NCBI GenBank assembly: GCA_046705645.1
Contig: JBJKQE010000060.1
Span: 1 to 64,000 of the forward strand
Reading direction: 5' to 3'
Length of the DNA stretch: 64,000 nucleotides
Source: FEN-1297 sp046705645
Lineage (GTDB): Bacteria > Bacteroidota > Ignavibacteria > Ignavibacteriales > Ignavibacteriaceae
Of this stretch, positions 27,011 to 35,530 are shown piece after piece (the first letter of the stretch is position 1; each line of letters begins with the position of its first letter). The notes below the pieces were generated by a model. The model saw only the letters and a list, made by a program, of their open reading frames with translations. It did no database searches and had not been told where the DNA came from. The position numbers and the translations under genes are program-made.

Positions 27011-29476
27011 ATGACATACCCTAAAGCACCCAAACATAAAAAACTTGATCCCAAGGATTTAAGATGGCGATGCAACCAGGATGTATTTGCATTTGATTCT
27101 ACAACTGATATTGAACCTATTGAAGGTATTTTAGGTCAGGAACGGGCGTTAAAAGCTTTGAAAATCGGCGTCGATTTAAGGAGTCCTGGCTACAATATTT
27201 TCATTGCTGGTTTATCTGGAACCGGTAAGGCAACTACTGTAAAAAAAATGCTGGAAACTATAAGCGACAATTGCCCGCCGTTATATGATTACGCTTATGT
27301 AAATAATTTTAAAGATAACGACCGTCCTGTCTTATTAACATTTAAAGTAGGAAAAGCCAGAACATTTAAACAGGATGTTTCATCAACGGTTGATATTTTA
27401 AAAAACAAAATTCCGCAGTCTCTTGAAAGCGAATCCTATATAAACAGGAAAAAGAGAATCGTCGCTCATTATAATGAAAAAGAACAAGCATTAATGAGTA
27501 CTTTCGATGAAAAGCTGAAACAGGAGAATTTTACATTGGGACAGGTAAAAATTGGTGAAGTCGCTCGTCCTGAGATCTTTCCTTTAGTCGATCAAAAGCC
27601 TGTCCCTGTTTATCAGCTGGAGGAACTTGTAAAACAGGGCAAGCTGACGGAAGAAAATGTAAAAGAAATAGTAAAAAAATACAGTAATTATCAGCAGGAT
27701 TTACACACCCTTTTTAGAAAAGGTTTAAAATTAAGCGAAGAATTCCAGGAGAAACTTTCCAAACTCGAACGGGAAACAGTTGAAGTTGTGTTGCGAGGCG
27801 CAATGGATAATTTAAAAGAGAAATATGATGATAAGAAAGTACTGGAATTTATATCCGAAGTTGAAGAAAATATTCTGAATAATATTCAAATATTTAAAGG
27901 AATCAAACCGGAAGGTGATACAACTGTTGAAGGATTTCAAATCGATTATTTTAAAGAGTATGAAGTTAATGTAATTCTTGATAACAGCGAAACAAAGGAC
28001 TGTCCTGTAGTTATTGAAACTTCGCCGAATTATATAAATCTTTTCGGAACGATTGAAAAAGTATACGACGGTAAGGGCGGCTGGTACAGCGATTTCACAA
28101 AAATAAAAGCAGGCTCATTATTAAGAGCAAACGGCGGTTATCTTGTTTTAAATGTAAAGCATTTATTTGAAGAACCGGTTGTCTGGAGAACATTAAAGCG
28201 GGTTTTAACTTATAGGAAACTCGAAATACAAGATTCACATAATTATTTGCAAATTGCTCCTTCCAGCATGCAGCCGGAGCCGATTGAAATTGAAACAAAA
28301 ATTATACTTATCGGCAATGATTATATTTATTCCTTGCTGGCAGCATACGAAGATGATTTTAAAAAAATATTTAAGATTAAAGCCGACTTTGATTATGAAA
28401 TTAAACGAAGTGATGAAGTTCTAGGCGAATATGCCAGAGTAATTAAGAAATTAATTAAGGAAGAAAACCTTCTTGAATTTGACAAAACTGCAATTGCCTA
28501 CCTTGTAGAATTAGGTGCAAAATTCGCCGGGAATAAAAATAAACTTACTGCAAGGTTTTCTCAAATTGCAGATATTGCGCGGGAGGCAAATTTTTGGGCT
28601 AAGGATGACGGATTTAATATTGTAAGCGCTGCCCATGTAAAAAAGGCTTACGACTCCGGTAAAGAAAGACATGGACTGCTTGAATCAAAAGTTAACGATA
28701 TGATAGAAGAAGGCATGGTTCTTATTGATACCGATGGGGAACGTGTCGGTCAAATAAACGGCTTAGCTGTTTATGATGCTGACTTTTATTCATTTGGAAG
28801 ACCGACAAGAATAACCGCTACGGTTTCGCTCGGCAGCGGAAGTATAATTAATGTTGAGCGCGAAGCCGGGATGAGCGGAAGACATTATAACAAAGGAGTT
28901 CTAATAATATCCGGTTATTTTAGAGAAACCTTCGGGCAAAATACTCCCCTGTCTTTTAATGCCAACCTAGTATTTGAACAATCCTATGGAACTGTTGACG
29001 GCGATAGCGCATCTTGTGCGGAAATTTTTGCCTTATTATCAACACTTGCAGGATTGAAGATTAAACAATCAATTGCCGTAACAGGTTCATTAAATCAAAA
29101 AGGAGACGTTCAGCCGATTGGAGGAGTAAACGAAAAAATTGAAGGTTTCTTCGATGTTTGTAAAGCTAGAGGACTTACTAAAAAACAGGGTGTAATTATC
29201 CCTGTTCAAAATATACAAGAATTAATGCTCCGGGAAGATATTATAAAAGCAGTAGAAGAAGGTGAATTTAGTATCTATGCTATTGAAAGTGTTGAAGAAG
29301 GAATTGAAATATTAACTGGTGTAAAATCCGGGAAGCGAAATAACAAAGGAGATTATGAAGAAAACAGTGTCTTTGATCTCGTAGAGAAAAAGATAAAAGA
29401 ACTATATGCAAAATCCAAGGCTGTCAGACCTAACAATAATAACACTACAACTATTAAAAAGAAAAAGAGGAAATGA
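27011..29476 (+). CDS. ATP-dependent Lon-like protease (LonB-type)
   Basis: The 821-residue protein has an ATPase segment with Walker A GLSGTGKATT (residues 67-76), a long coiled helical insertion (about 130-300), a second ATPase stretch (LRANGGYLVLN, then KIILIGNDYIY), and a C-terminal Lon proteolytic domain with Ser in GDSAS (S666) and Lys in GGVNEKIEG (K709), forming the Ser-Lys dyad. It lacks the N-terminal substrate domain of LonA and matches the soluble bacterial Lon-like group with the AAA_32 layout. The C-terminus is very basic (KKKKRK). It overlaps pyruvate kinase by four bases, so the two are cotranscribed. Confidence 0.88.
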   Translation: MTYPKAPKHKKLDPKDLRWRCNQDVFAFDSTTDIEPIEGILGQERALKALKIGVDLRSPGYNIFIAGLSGTGKATTVKKMLETISDNCPPLYDYAYVNNFKDNDRPVLLTFKVGKARTFKQDVSSTVDILKNKIPQSLESESYINRKKRIVAHYNEKEQALMSTFDEKLKQENFTLGQVKIGEVARPEIFPLVDQKPVPVYQLEELVKQGKLTEENVKEIVKKYSNYQQDLHTLFRKGLKLSEEFQEKLSKLERETVEVVLRGAMDNLKEKYDDKKVLEFISEVEENILNNIQIFKGIKPEGDTTVEGFQIDYFKEYEVNVILDNSETKDCPVVIETSPNYINLFGTIEKVYDGKGGWYSDFTKIKAGSLLRANGGYLVLNVKHLFEEPVVWRTLKRVLTYRKLEIQDSHNYLQIAPSSMQPEPIEIETKIILIGNDYIYSLLAAYEDDFKKIFKIKADFDYEIKRSDEVLGEYARVIKKLIKEENLLEFDKTAIAYLVELGAKFAGNKNKLTARFSQIADIAREANFWAKDDGFNIVSAAHVKKAYDSGKERHGLLESKVNDMIEEGMVLIDTDGERVGQINGLAVYDADFYSFGRPTRITATVSLGSGSIINVEREAGMSGRHYNKGVLIISGYFRETFGQNTPLSFNANLVFEQSYGTVDGDSASCAEIFALLSTLAGLKIKQSIAVTGSLNQKGDVQPIGGVNEKIEGFFDVCKARGLTKKQGVIIPVQNIQELMLREDIIKAVEEGEFSIYAIESVEEGIEILTGVKSGKRNNKGDYEENSVFDLVEKKIKELYAKSKAVRPNNNNTTTIKKKKRK

Positions 29477-30912
29477 ATAATAAGCTGCTCGAAACTTTTG
29501 CAAAAACAAAAATATTATGTACGCTCGGACCTGCAACAGATAATGCTAAAATAATTAACGATCTTATCCTTGCCGGTATGGACGGAGTACGATTAAATTT
29601 TTCTCACGGAGATTATTCTTTTTATTCAAAAATATTTGAAGAAATAAATTCTGCTTGCATTGAAGAAAATACTCCTCTTGCAATATTAATGGATTTGCAG
29701 GGACCGAAAATTAGAATCGGTGAATTACAAGAAAAGGAAATTGAAATTTTTAACGGAGATAAAATTGAAATTACTACAGATGAAGTAATCGGGACAAAAG
29801 AATTAATTTCAACTTCTTATAAACCTCTCCCCCAGGATTCTCAAATCGGTGAAACTATATTAATTGACGACGGTATCTTGCGCCTTAAAATTATCGAGAA
29901 GAAAGCAAAATCCGTAGTATGTTTAATTGAAATCGGCGGTATCTTGAAACCCAGAAAGGGAATGAACCTCCCAGGGATGAATCTTTCAACTCCATCGGTT
30001 ACGGAAAAAGATTTCCGCGATCTCGAATTTGCGCTGCAGTACCGTATCGATTATATCGCCCTTTCATTTGTTAGAAAAGCCGCGGATATAATTCACTTAA
30101 AAGAATGGTTAAAGAAAAAGAATATTACCAAACCTATTATCGCAAAAATAGAAAAGAAAGAAGCTGTAGATAATTTTGACGAAATACTGGAAGCGGCAGA
30201 CGGGATTATGGTAGCAAGAGGTGACCTCGGAGTTGAAATGCTGCCGCAGGAAGTTCCGATAATTCAGAAAATGATTATAAAGAAGTGCAATGCATTGGGC
30301 AAGCTGGTAATAACGGCAACTCAAATGCTTGAGTCTATGGTTCATAATCCTATTCCGACCCGTGCAGAAGCTTCTGATGTAGCAAACGCAGTTCTGGACG
30401 GAACAGACACTGTTATGCTTAGTGCCGAAACATCAGTAGGCAAATATCCTGCGCAGACTGTTAAAATTATGAATGATATTATTAAAAATGTTGAAATGCA
30501 TTCTCCTTCGAAACGTGAATTGGAATTAATTATTCCCGTAAAAATGGAAGAGAATTTATTTGATGCGGTAGGGAAAGGAATTGCGGATATTAGTTCACAG
30601 GTAAATGCGGCTGCAATTGTTGTATTTACGTATAAAGGGCGTACGGCAAAAAACTTTGCGAAGTACAGACCTAAAGCAAAAATCATCGCTCTATCCGACA
30701 GTTTCGATACGATGAATAATCTATGCTTAAGATGGGGTGTAACTTCCATATTCCTAGAAGATATCGACAAAGAGCATATCGTAATTGATAAAGCGAAAAA
30801 ATTAATCCTGGAAGCCGGACATGTAAAAGAAGGCGATGTCGTAATCTTTACTGCCGGCGCACCTTACTCTGAAAAAAGCCGTGCTAATTGGTTGAGGTTT
30901 GAAGTAATTTAA
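29473..30912 (+). CDS. pyk: Pyruvate kinase
   Basis: The 479-residue protein catalyses the last glycolytic step, phosphoenolpyruvate plus ADP to pyruvate plus ATP. Signatures include TKILCTLGPATDN, the R-N-S-H substrate region (VRLNFSHGD), the catalytic Lys motif KPIIAKIEKKEAVDN, MVARGDLGVE and KLVITATQMLESM. The C-terminal allosteric domain (VFTYKGRTAK and after) is complete. Its ATG overlaps the Lon-like stop (ATGA), a coupling not usual for glycolytic genes. Confidence 0.96.
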   Translation: MNNKLLETFAKTKILCTLGPATDNAKIINDLILAGMDGVRLNFSHGDYSFYSKIFEEINSACIEENTPLAILMDLQGPKIRIGELQEKEIEIFNGDKIEITTDEVIGTKELISTSYKPLPQDSQIGETILIDDGILRLKIIEKKAKSVVCLIEIGGILKPRKGMNLPGMNLSTPSVTEKDFRDLEFALQYRIDYIALSFVRKAADIIHLKEWLKKKNITKPIIAKIEKKEAVDNFDEILEAADGIMVARGDLGVEMLPQEVPIIQKMIIKKCNALGKLVITATQMLESMVHNPIPTRAEASDVANAVLDGTDTVMLSAETSVGKYPAQTVKIMNDIIKNVEMHSPSKRELELIIPVKMEENLFDAVGKGIADISSQVNAAAIVVFTYKGRTAKNFAKYRPKAKIIALSDSFDTMNNLCLRWGVTSIFLEDIDKEHIVIDKAKKLILEAGHVKEGDVVIFTAGAPYSEKSRANWLRFEVI

Positions 30913-30977
30913 CATTCCCGGTATAACTTATTCCTCATTGAATGATTAAATAAGATTTAGTAATTTAATCAAAAACC

Positions 30978-31017
30978 TTCGAGGTTACTTGTCGGTTAAC
31001 ACCCAACAAACCTCGAA
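30978..31017. repeat. 40-base imperfect palindrome between pyk and amrS
   Basis: Arms TTCGAGGTT (30978-30986) and AACCTCGAA (31009-31017) are perfect, and the 22-base middle is itself partly palindromic around GTTAAC. No T run follows, so it is not a classical terminator. It may be an mRNA stabiliser, a terminator of another type or a dispersed repeat. Confidence 0.6.
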
Positions 31018-31043
31018 AGCTGCTAACCAATTTATTTTTTAAC

Positions 31044-32066
31044 ATGGATACAAGTAATTTAAAAATAGCCGATTGGTGGGAACCTGCAGAAAAAGGAAAA
31101 ATCCTTTGTACGCTTTGTCCGCGTTATTGTAAGATAGGCGACGGTCAGCCGGGATTTTGTTATATCAGGCAAAATTACGGCGGTAAGCTTTATTCAATCG
31201 GTTATGGAAGACCGACCGGTTTTGCAATTGATCCCGTTGAAAAAAAACCGCTTAATCATTTTTACCCGGGAAGTTCAATACTAAGTTTCGGCACCGCCGG
31301 CTGCAACCTTGGATGCAGGTTCTGCCAGAACTGGTCGATAAGCAAAGCTAAACTCGATGATTTAAATTCACACCACGCTTCCCCGGAAGATGTAATAGAA
31401 TTAGCAAAGCGTTACAATGCACCTTCAATCGCATTTACTTACAACGACCCGACTATTTTCGGCGAGTATGTTATCGATATTTCCAAACTTGCACGACAGG
31501 AAGGAATAAAAACCGTAATGGTTACAGCAGGCTACATCGACAAGAAAGCACGGGTAGATATTTATAAATACATCGATGCTGCAAATGTTGATCTTAAAGG
31601 ATTTACGGAAAGATTTTATTTTAAACTTACATTCTCTCATTTAAGTGATGTGCTGAATACATTAATCTGGCTGAAAAAAGAAACAGATGTCTGGTTTGAA
31701 ATAACAACGCTTTTAATTCCAGATGAGAATGATTCGCCTGAAGAAATAAAACATGAATGCGAATGGATATTAAAAAACCTCGGCGATTCGGTTCCGCTTC
31801 ACTTTACTGCATTTCATCCCGACTTTAAAATGACGGATCGTAAACGTACACCGGAAGAAACACTAAACAGCTCCCGAAAAATTGCACTATCATTTGGAAT
31901 TAAATACTGCTACATAGGAAATATCCACAGTAATGACGGACAAACTACTTACTGCCCCAACTGCAAAACTCTGCTCATAAAAAGAGATTGGCATTCAATT
32001 CTCTCCAATAAAATGAATAGCGGAAAGTGTTATAAATGCGGGACAAAGATTGATGGAGTATTCTAA
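31044..32066 (+). CDS. amrS: AmmeMemoRadiSam-system radical SAM enzyme
   Basis: The 340-residue protein has a cysteine-rich N-terminus (CTLCPRYC, GFCYIR), the radical SAM cluster motif CNLGCRFC (C87, C91, C94) and SAM-contact regions FTYNDPTIFGEY and TAGYI. A C-terminal four-cysteine ribbon (CPNC, CYKC) is also seen. This layout is that of AmrS, whose usual companions are the AMMECR1 (AmrA) and Memo (AmrB) proteins; neither is encoded nearby in this window. The reaction of the system is not generally established. No clear ribosome site precedes ATG 31044. Confidence 0.87.
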   Translation: MDTSNLKIADWWEPAEKGKILCTLCPRYCKIGDGQPGFCYIRQNYGGKLYSIGYGRPTGFAIDPVEKKPLNHFYPGSSILSFGTAGCNLGCRFCQNWSISKAKLDDLNSHHASPEDVIELAKRYNAPSIAFTYNDPTIFGEYVIDISKLARQEGIKTVMVTAGYIDKKARVDIYKYIDAANVDLKGFTERFYFKLTFSHLSDVLNTLIWLKKETDVWFEITTLLIPDENDSPEEIKHECEWILKNLGDSVPLHFTAFHPDFKMTDRKRTPEETLNSSRKIALSFGIKYCYIGNIHSNDGQTTYCPNCKTLLIKRDWHSILSNKMNSGKCYKCGTKIDGVF

Positions 32067-32084
32067 TCCTAGTATTGTTTAGGT

Positions 32085-32128
32085 ACCCAACGTTTTTAAT
32101 TTATCTGCCATAGGCAGAAACGTTGAGT
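32085..32128 (-). repeat. attC-like hairpin element (i), downstream of the broken GNAT gene
   Basis: On the minus strand this reads ACTCAAC at one end and GTTGGGT at the other, matching the RYYYAAC and GTTRRRY integron core patterns. Between them lie paired GTTT/AAAC flanks and a perfect TCTGCC/GGCAGA stem. At 44 bases it is shorter than typical attC sites (57 or more), so it could also be a plain terminator-like hairpin. Confidence 0.4.
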
Positions 32129-32213
32129 ATCTTTAACCGCACAACATTCTGATTTTTACAAAACTTTTGTCACCGGATTTCTTTATTTACCTGACTTATG
32201 CTTATTAAAGATA

Positions 32214-32753
32214 TTAGATAGCCAATTCTTTTTTCATAGGAAGAAATTTAATATTTATTCCCGATGGTAATTTATATTCAACTGGATCTGAACTAACAAA
32301 CCCACAAGCAGAGTAAAGTTTTACTCCCGGCAATGTTGCCATTAATTCCAATGAGTGAAATCCGAATGATCGTGCTTCGGATTCACACTTTTCAAGTATT
32401 GCTCTTCCGATACCTTTTCTTGCCCAATCCGGGTGAACAAAAAAGGCACGAATTTTTGCAGAATCAGTCTCTGGGTTCAGCTAACTGAAATCACGAGCCT
32501 CTTGTTTGTCGCCTCCAAAAAGAGTTTTCCTATAACTCCAGCCTCCATAACCAATTATTACTTCATTATCTTCAACTATAAAATATGTTCCGTCTTTAAT
32601 CAGTTGCATATCAACCCCAAATGCACCTTGCAAGGCCCTCTCAATTTGTTCCGGTGTATAATCTTGAGTACTCAATTTTCGAGCAGATAATTCAATAAGG
32701 TCTTTGATATTTGAGCAATCATCTAACTTAGCTTTACGAATCAAGTATTCCAT
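32214..32753 (-). pseudogene. GNAT acetyltransferase interrupted by an in-frame TAG
   Basis: Reading from ATG 32753, a GNAT-family acetyltransferase runs to residue 90 (IRKAKLDDC start, then the strand FIVEDNEVIIGYGGW). It meets TAG at 32481-32483 and continues without any frame change to TAA at 32214-32216, giving 179 codon positions before the final stop. The acetyl-CoA loop lies after the stop: KIRAFFVHPDWARKGIG, with the R/Q-x-x-G-x-G/A pattern RKGIG. Both halves look intact, so the stop is recent, a sequencing error, or read through. GNATs are frequent integron cassette cargo, and this gene lies in such a candidate cluster. Confidence 0.82.
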
Positions 32754-32790
32754 AATGATATTTGGCTTCTTAGCGGCCTGTTATGTTAAA

Positions 32791-32882
32791 ATCCAACGCC
32801 TGTTAGTTTTCATTTTATCTATTTACTTTCCTGCATGTCTCGCTCTGCGATAGTCCGGTTTTATGGACTAAAGATGTTAGGT
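32791..32882 (-). repeat. attC-like element (ii), copy of element (iii)
   Basis: The minus-strand ends are ACCTAAC and GTTGGAT, both fitting the integron core consensus, 92 bases apart. Inside lie a TAGTCC/GGACTA stem and a TCGC/GCGA stem. The blocks CCTAACATC, ATGCAGGnAAGTAAA and the GGCG-TG-ATTTTAACA stretch recur at the same order and spacing in element (iii). Confidence 0.55.
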
Positions 32883-32891
32883 GCTTTTTTA

Positions 32892-33290
32892 TTAAATATT
32901 TTCTTTTCTTATAAATTTGGCACATATTAAAGCACCGACAAGTACATTGATAAAAGTTAATGGAACAGCCAGCCATAAAACTTTGATTGGTAATACAGCC
33001 ATATTCCATAGAGCTATCCACTGCATAACATACACGGTTATCCACACGATAAAAGTTGTCTGTAATACTTTGAATTTTTTCGAAATAATAAAAATCATAA
33101 CCGCGATTATTATTCCCCATATAAGCCAAAGGATATTATTTATGGGTCCGTTGGGCAATACAAGATTAGCAGCTTTGAAGTGCTTATCAATATCTGGTCT
33201 TGCAAAAAGCACCCACCTTAAAGTTTCAAAAATGTTTATCCATAAACTAACAAGGAGAATTTGCCAAATTACTCTCTTGAAATTTGTCAT
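32892..33290 (-). CDS. Small four-helix membrane protein of unknown function
   Basis: The 132-residue protein has four hydrophobic segments (about residues 8-28, 48-66, 73-95 and 101-124) and short loops. I recognise no family. ATG 33290 is chosen because GAGGA lies seven bases before it; an upstream in-frame start at 33335 has no site. It occupies its own unit between elements (ii) and (iii), as a cassette gene would. Confidence 0.65.
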   Translation of the reverse strand: MTNFKRVIWQILLVSLWINIFETLRWVLFARPDIDKHFKAANLVLPNGPINNILWLIWGIIIAVMIFIISKKFKVLQTTFIVWITVYVMQWIALWNMAVLPIKVLWLAVPLTFINVLVGALICAKFIRKENI

Positions 33291-33351
33291 AATATTTTCC
33301 TCATTTTTGTTAAGAGATATTTGTGCCGGCACCAAACTGAGTTTTGTTAAA

Positions 33352-33437
33352 ATTCAGCGCCGAATGAACTCCTATTTTATTCTTTTACTTACCTGCATAC
33401 CTATAGGCCGTCTATGACGGAAAAAGGGATGTTAGGC
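33352..33437 (-). repeat. attC-like element (iii), copy of element (ii)
   Basis: On the minus strand it begins with GCCTAAC (a perfect core match) and ends with GCTGAAT, one base off the GTTRRRY pattern. The inner CCGTC..GACGG stem differs in sequence from element (ii), while the flanking blocks are shared. Conserved ends with variable central stems are how attC sites behave. Confidence 0.55.
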
Positions 33438-33442
33438 AAATA

Positions 33443-33997
33443 TTAATATAACATGCCTTTATAATCTGTTAATATTGCTTCTTTTATTTTTTTTATTCTC
33501 TTATTCCTTGTTTCATCTGTTTTAGCATCACAATAGAAACCAGCCATTTGTTTCTTTCTTGATGTTGTTATTTTTTCAAAAAGATCAAGTACAGCTTTAT
33601 CACTTACTAAAGCTCTCTTTAGTGTTTCGATATATATCGCGTATAAAGTACCTTTATCTTGCTTGGATACTTTACCCTTAAAAGCTTCAATTCCGGCTTG
33701 AGTTATTTGACCCATTTTTTTTAGGTTTTTAAACGTCTGGATATTCTTATCGGACCAATTACTTTTATCTTTTCTTTTTGAAAAGTATTTTTTATATGTT
33801 TCACCATCAATAGATCTCATTACTCCATCTATCCACCCGAAACAAATAGCTTCTTCCAAAGCATCATTAGCAGTAAAGCCTATGTATCCTTTAGTAAAAA
33901 CGATCCATATTCCGTTCGATTTTGTGTTATTCTTCACCAGCCAATTTCTAAACAATTTTCTGGATTTAAAGGTGTGTTCCTCTTTATTTTCATTCAT
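33443..33997 (-). CDS. YdeI/OmpD-associated-like protein
   Basis: The 184-residue protein resembles the YdeI family: HTFKSRKLFRNWL, SNGIWIVFTKG, the central EAICFGWIDGVMRSIDG block, then YKKYFSKRKDKSNWS and a C-terminal lysine-rich helix. The family is widespread, its function poorly defined, and members are often carried on mobile cassettes. ATG 33997 is preceded by a near-perfect AGGAGGT; the longer frame to 34105 is rejected. It sits between elements (iii) and (iv). Confidence 0.8.
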   Translation of the reverse strand: MNENKEEHTFKSRKLFRNWLVKNNTKSNGIWIVFTKGYIGFTANDALEEAICFGWIDGVMRSIDGETYKKYFSKRKDKSNWSDKNIQTFKNLKKMGQITQAGIEAFKGKVSKQDKGTLYAIYIETLKRALVSDKAVLDLFEKITTSRKKQMAGFYCDAKTDETRNKRIKKIKEAILTDYKGMLY

Positions 33998-34042
33998 ACG
34001 ACCTCCTGAAATATATATAACTTCATTCTGACCGAAAAGTTC

Positions 34043-34117
34043 GCCTAACGATTTCTTTCTTACCCAAAGTTCATTAATAAATTTCACTTGGCTGACACGC
34101 GCCACTCCGTGTTAGCA
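34043..34117 (-). repeat. Possible attC-like element (iv)
   Basis: The minus-strand ends are TGCTAAC (imperfect) and GTTAGGC (fits GTTRRRY), 75 bases apart, with an ACACG/CGTGT stem inside. Further structured sequence (ATAGTC/GACTAT, AAGCGCTT) lies just upstream to about 34180. It matches elements (ii) and (iii) only at the ends. Confidence 0.3.
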
Positions 34118-34295
34118 GTACCTTGATAGTCGCGGGTCGTTCCATTACAGAAGCGCTTCGGCAGACATGGACTATGATATCCTGTCATCTCAGCTGTATA
34201 ATTATTTATTATTCCCAAAACATTCCTTCGGGGGAACTACCAGCCTTAAAGAGCAATTTATCTTTTTATACATAATTGTTATTAAAATTAATATA

Positions 34296-34880
34296 TTAAA
34301 ATTTTCCCACAAGAAGACCAAAGTTAAACGAGAATCCATTTATAAATTTATGGTTTATCCATTCATAGGAATCATTTCCGATTGAAACGTAATATGACGG
34401 CCCGACATAAAGACGGACATAAGATAAAAGGTTTACTTCAACATAAAACTCAGGTGCCAATAATAGATAATTTAGTTTAATATTATTCGGGTTTACATCT
34501 TTATTATTGGTTACAACGGCATTATATATTTCCAGCCCTGTGACAAAATGTATTGCGCTGTAAGGATTAAAACAGTAACCGATACTTAACCCAAGTGCAT
34601 TCATTATATATTTGTCGTTGTTGCCGGAACTCAATTCAACCAGGAAGGAAGTTGTCTGAAGATATACATAATACCTGTGATGAAAATAAAAGCCGGCGCC
34701 GCCGCCAAATGCATTAACAATCTTTGAGTTATTAAACCATTTGTTCCTTAAAAACGGACCAGTAAAAAATGTTATATTATCGCTTTCACCAATAATGGTA
34801 TTAACTGAATCCGGTTGTGTTTGGGCTATTGAGACGGTTATAGATGAAAATAAAATAAAAAGAATGATTCCATTTTTCAT
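34296..34880 (-). CDS. Secreted barrel-like outer-membrane protein
   Basis: The 194-residue protein has a signal peptide (residues 1-19, ending SIAQ) and alternating aromatic strands (GGGAGFYFHHRYYVYLQTT, LLLAPEFYVEVNLL). It ends in a C-terminal Phe, the usual outer-membrane insertion mark. No family is recognised. It sits between elements (iv) and (v), the last unit of the candidate cluster. The ribosome site is weak. Confidence 0.6.
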   Translation of the reverse strand: MKNGIILFILFSSITVSIAQTQPDSVNTIIGESDNITFFTGPFLRNKWFNNSKIVNAFGGGAGFYFHHRYYVYLQTTSFLVELSSGNNDKYIMNALGLSIGYCFNPYSAIHFVTGLEIYNAVVTNNKDVNPNNIKLNYLLLAPEFYVEVNLLSYVRLYVGPSYYVSIGNDSYEWINHKFINGFSFNFGLLVGKF

Positions 34881-35530
34881 ACGCTTATTTCATTAAATAT
34901 AATATTATATTGCGCTTAGCCCACCGCATATCTGTCGGCCGAAGAATAAACGGCTAAGTTAAAAACGTAATATCGATGATTACACAAACTGCGCTTAAAC
35001 ATCAGCTGACGGACTCTTTGCAAGTACGGTTTGCATGTTAATTAATTTTGTAGAACCCCTTAAACAAATTAGTCGGAACAACACTTCAGCCTCCGACTGA
35101 GATCAATTATTTTAGTTCACATGTCGAAGTAAGGTTATTAGTATAAAAAATATTTTTAAGAACTTCTATGCATGCCCACATTAATTGGGTAATCTTGGCT
35201 TTTTACATAACGGGTTGAATTGACGCTAATATTTTTTCTTATGACAAAATTATCTTTATTAGTAAATTTATCAATCTCTGTTTGTCCCATGCGTGTCTTA
35301 ATGTAGTTATTGTTACCTCGTCCCCTTATATTGTATCTAATTATTCACCGGTAAATCTAAAAATATTTTAATTTAAATGCATTAAAATACCTGTAAAACT
35401 GCATTTCACCCGGTTATCATTTAACTTTTAATCTCTGATTCGTTTTAACATTAATTCCAACTTTTAATATATTAGCGATGCAATTAAACAAGATCTTTTC
35501 AGTGACATTTTAATTAATTACAGAGTGCAA
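34881..35530. other. 650-base gene-free stretch with inverted repeats
   Basis: No gene is seen. The stretch holds the CTTAGCC/GGCTAAG repeat (34915-34958) and a second inverted repeat, AGTCGGA/TCCGACT (35071-35098), with a 14-base spacer. The 3' half presumably carries the hexosaminidase promoter. It may contain remnants of further cassettes. Confidence 0.45.
34915..34958. repeat. Inverted repeat element (v), possible outer boundary of the cluster
   Basis: CTTAGCC (34915-34921) and GGCTAAG (34952-34958) form seven perfect pairs. The inner GCATATCTGTCGGCCG recalls the GCATACCTATAGGCCG of element (iii). The ends do not match the integron core well, so its membership is tentative. Confidence 0.35.

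Larger units (their letters stand above)
32085..34958 (-). mobile_element. Candidate gene-cassette cluster lacking integrase (CALIN)
   Basis: Four minus-strand genes of unrelated type (GNAT, small membrane protein, YdeI-like, barrel-like) each lie between structured elements, at 32085-32128, 32791-32882, 33352-33437, 34043-34117 and 34915-34958. Elements two and three are recognisable copies of one another. One gene per unit, a common orientation and short cassette-style genes fit an integron cassette array. No integrase or attI is present in the window. The claim rests on reading by eye. Confidence 0.42.

Noticed and set aside
30978..31017. Palindrome as a CRISPR repeat or tRNA
   Set aside because: Single copy here, no spacer array, and no cloverleaf or TPsiC-like sequence.
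32917..33417. 166-codon plus-strand frame opposite the small membrane protein
   Set aside because: It runs antisense across the membrane gene and the attC-like element, has no ribosome site, and looks like a shadow.
33998..34105. Longer start for the YdeI-like protein
   Set aside because: AGGAGGT directly before ATG 33997 decides the start; the extension would overlap element (iv).
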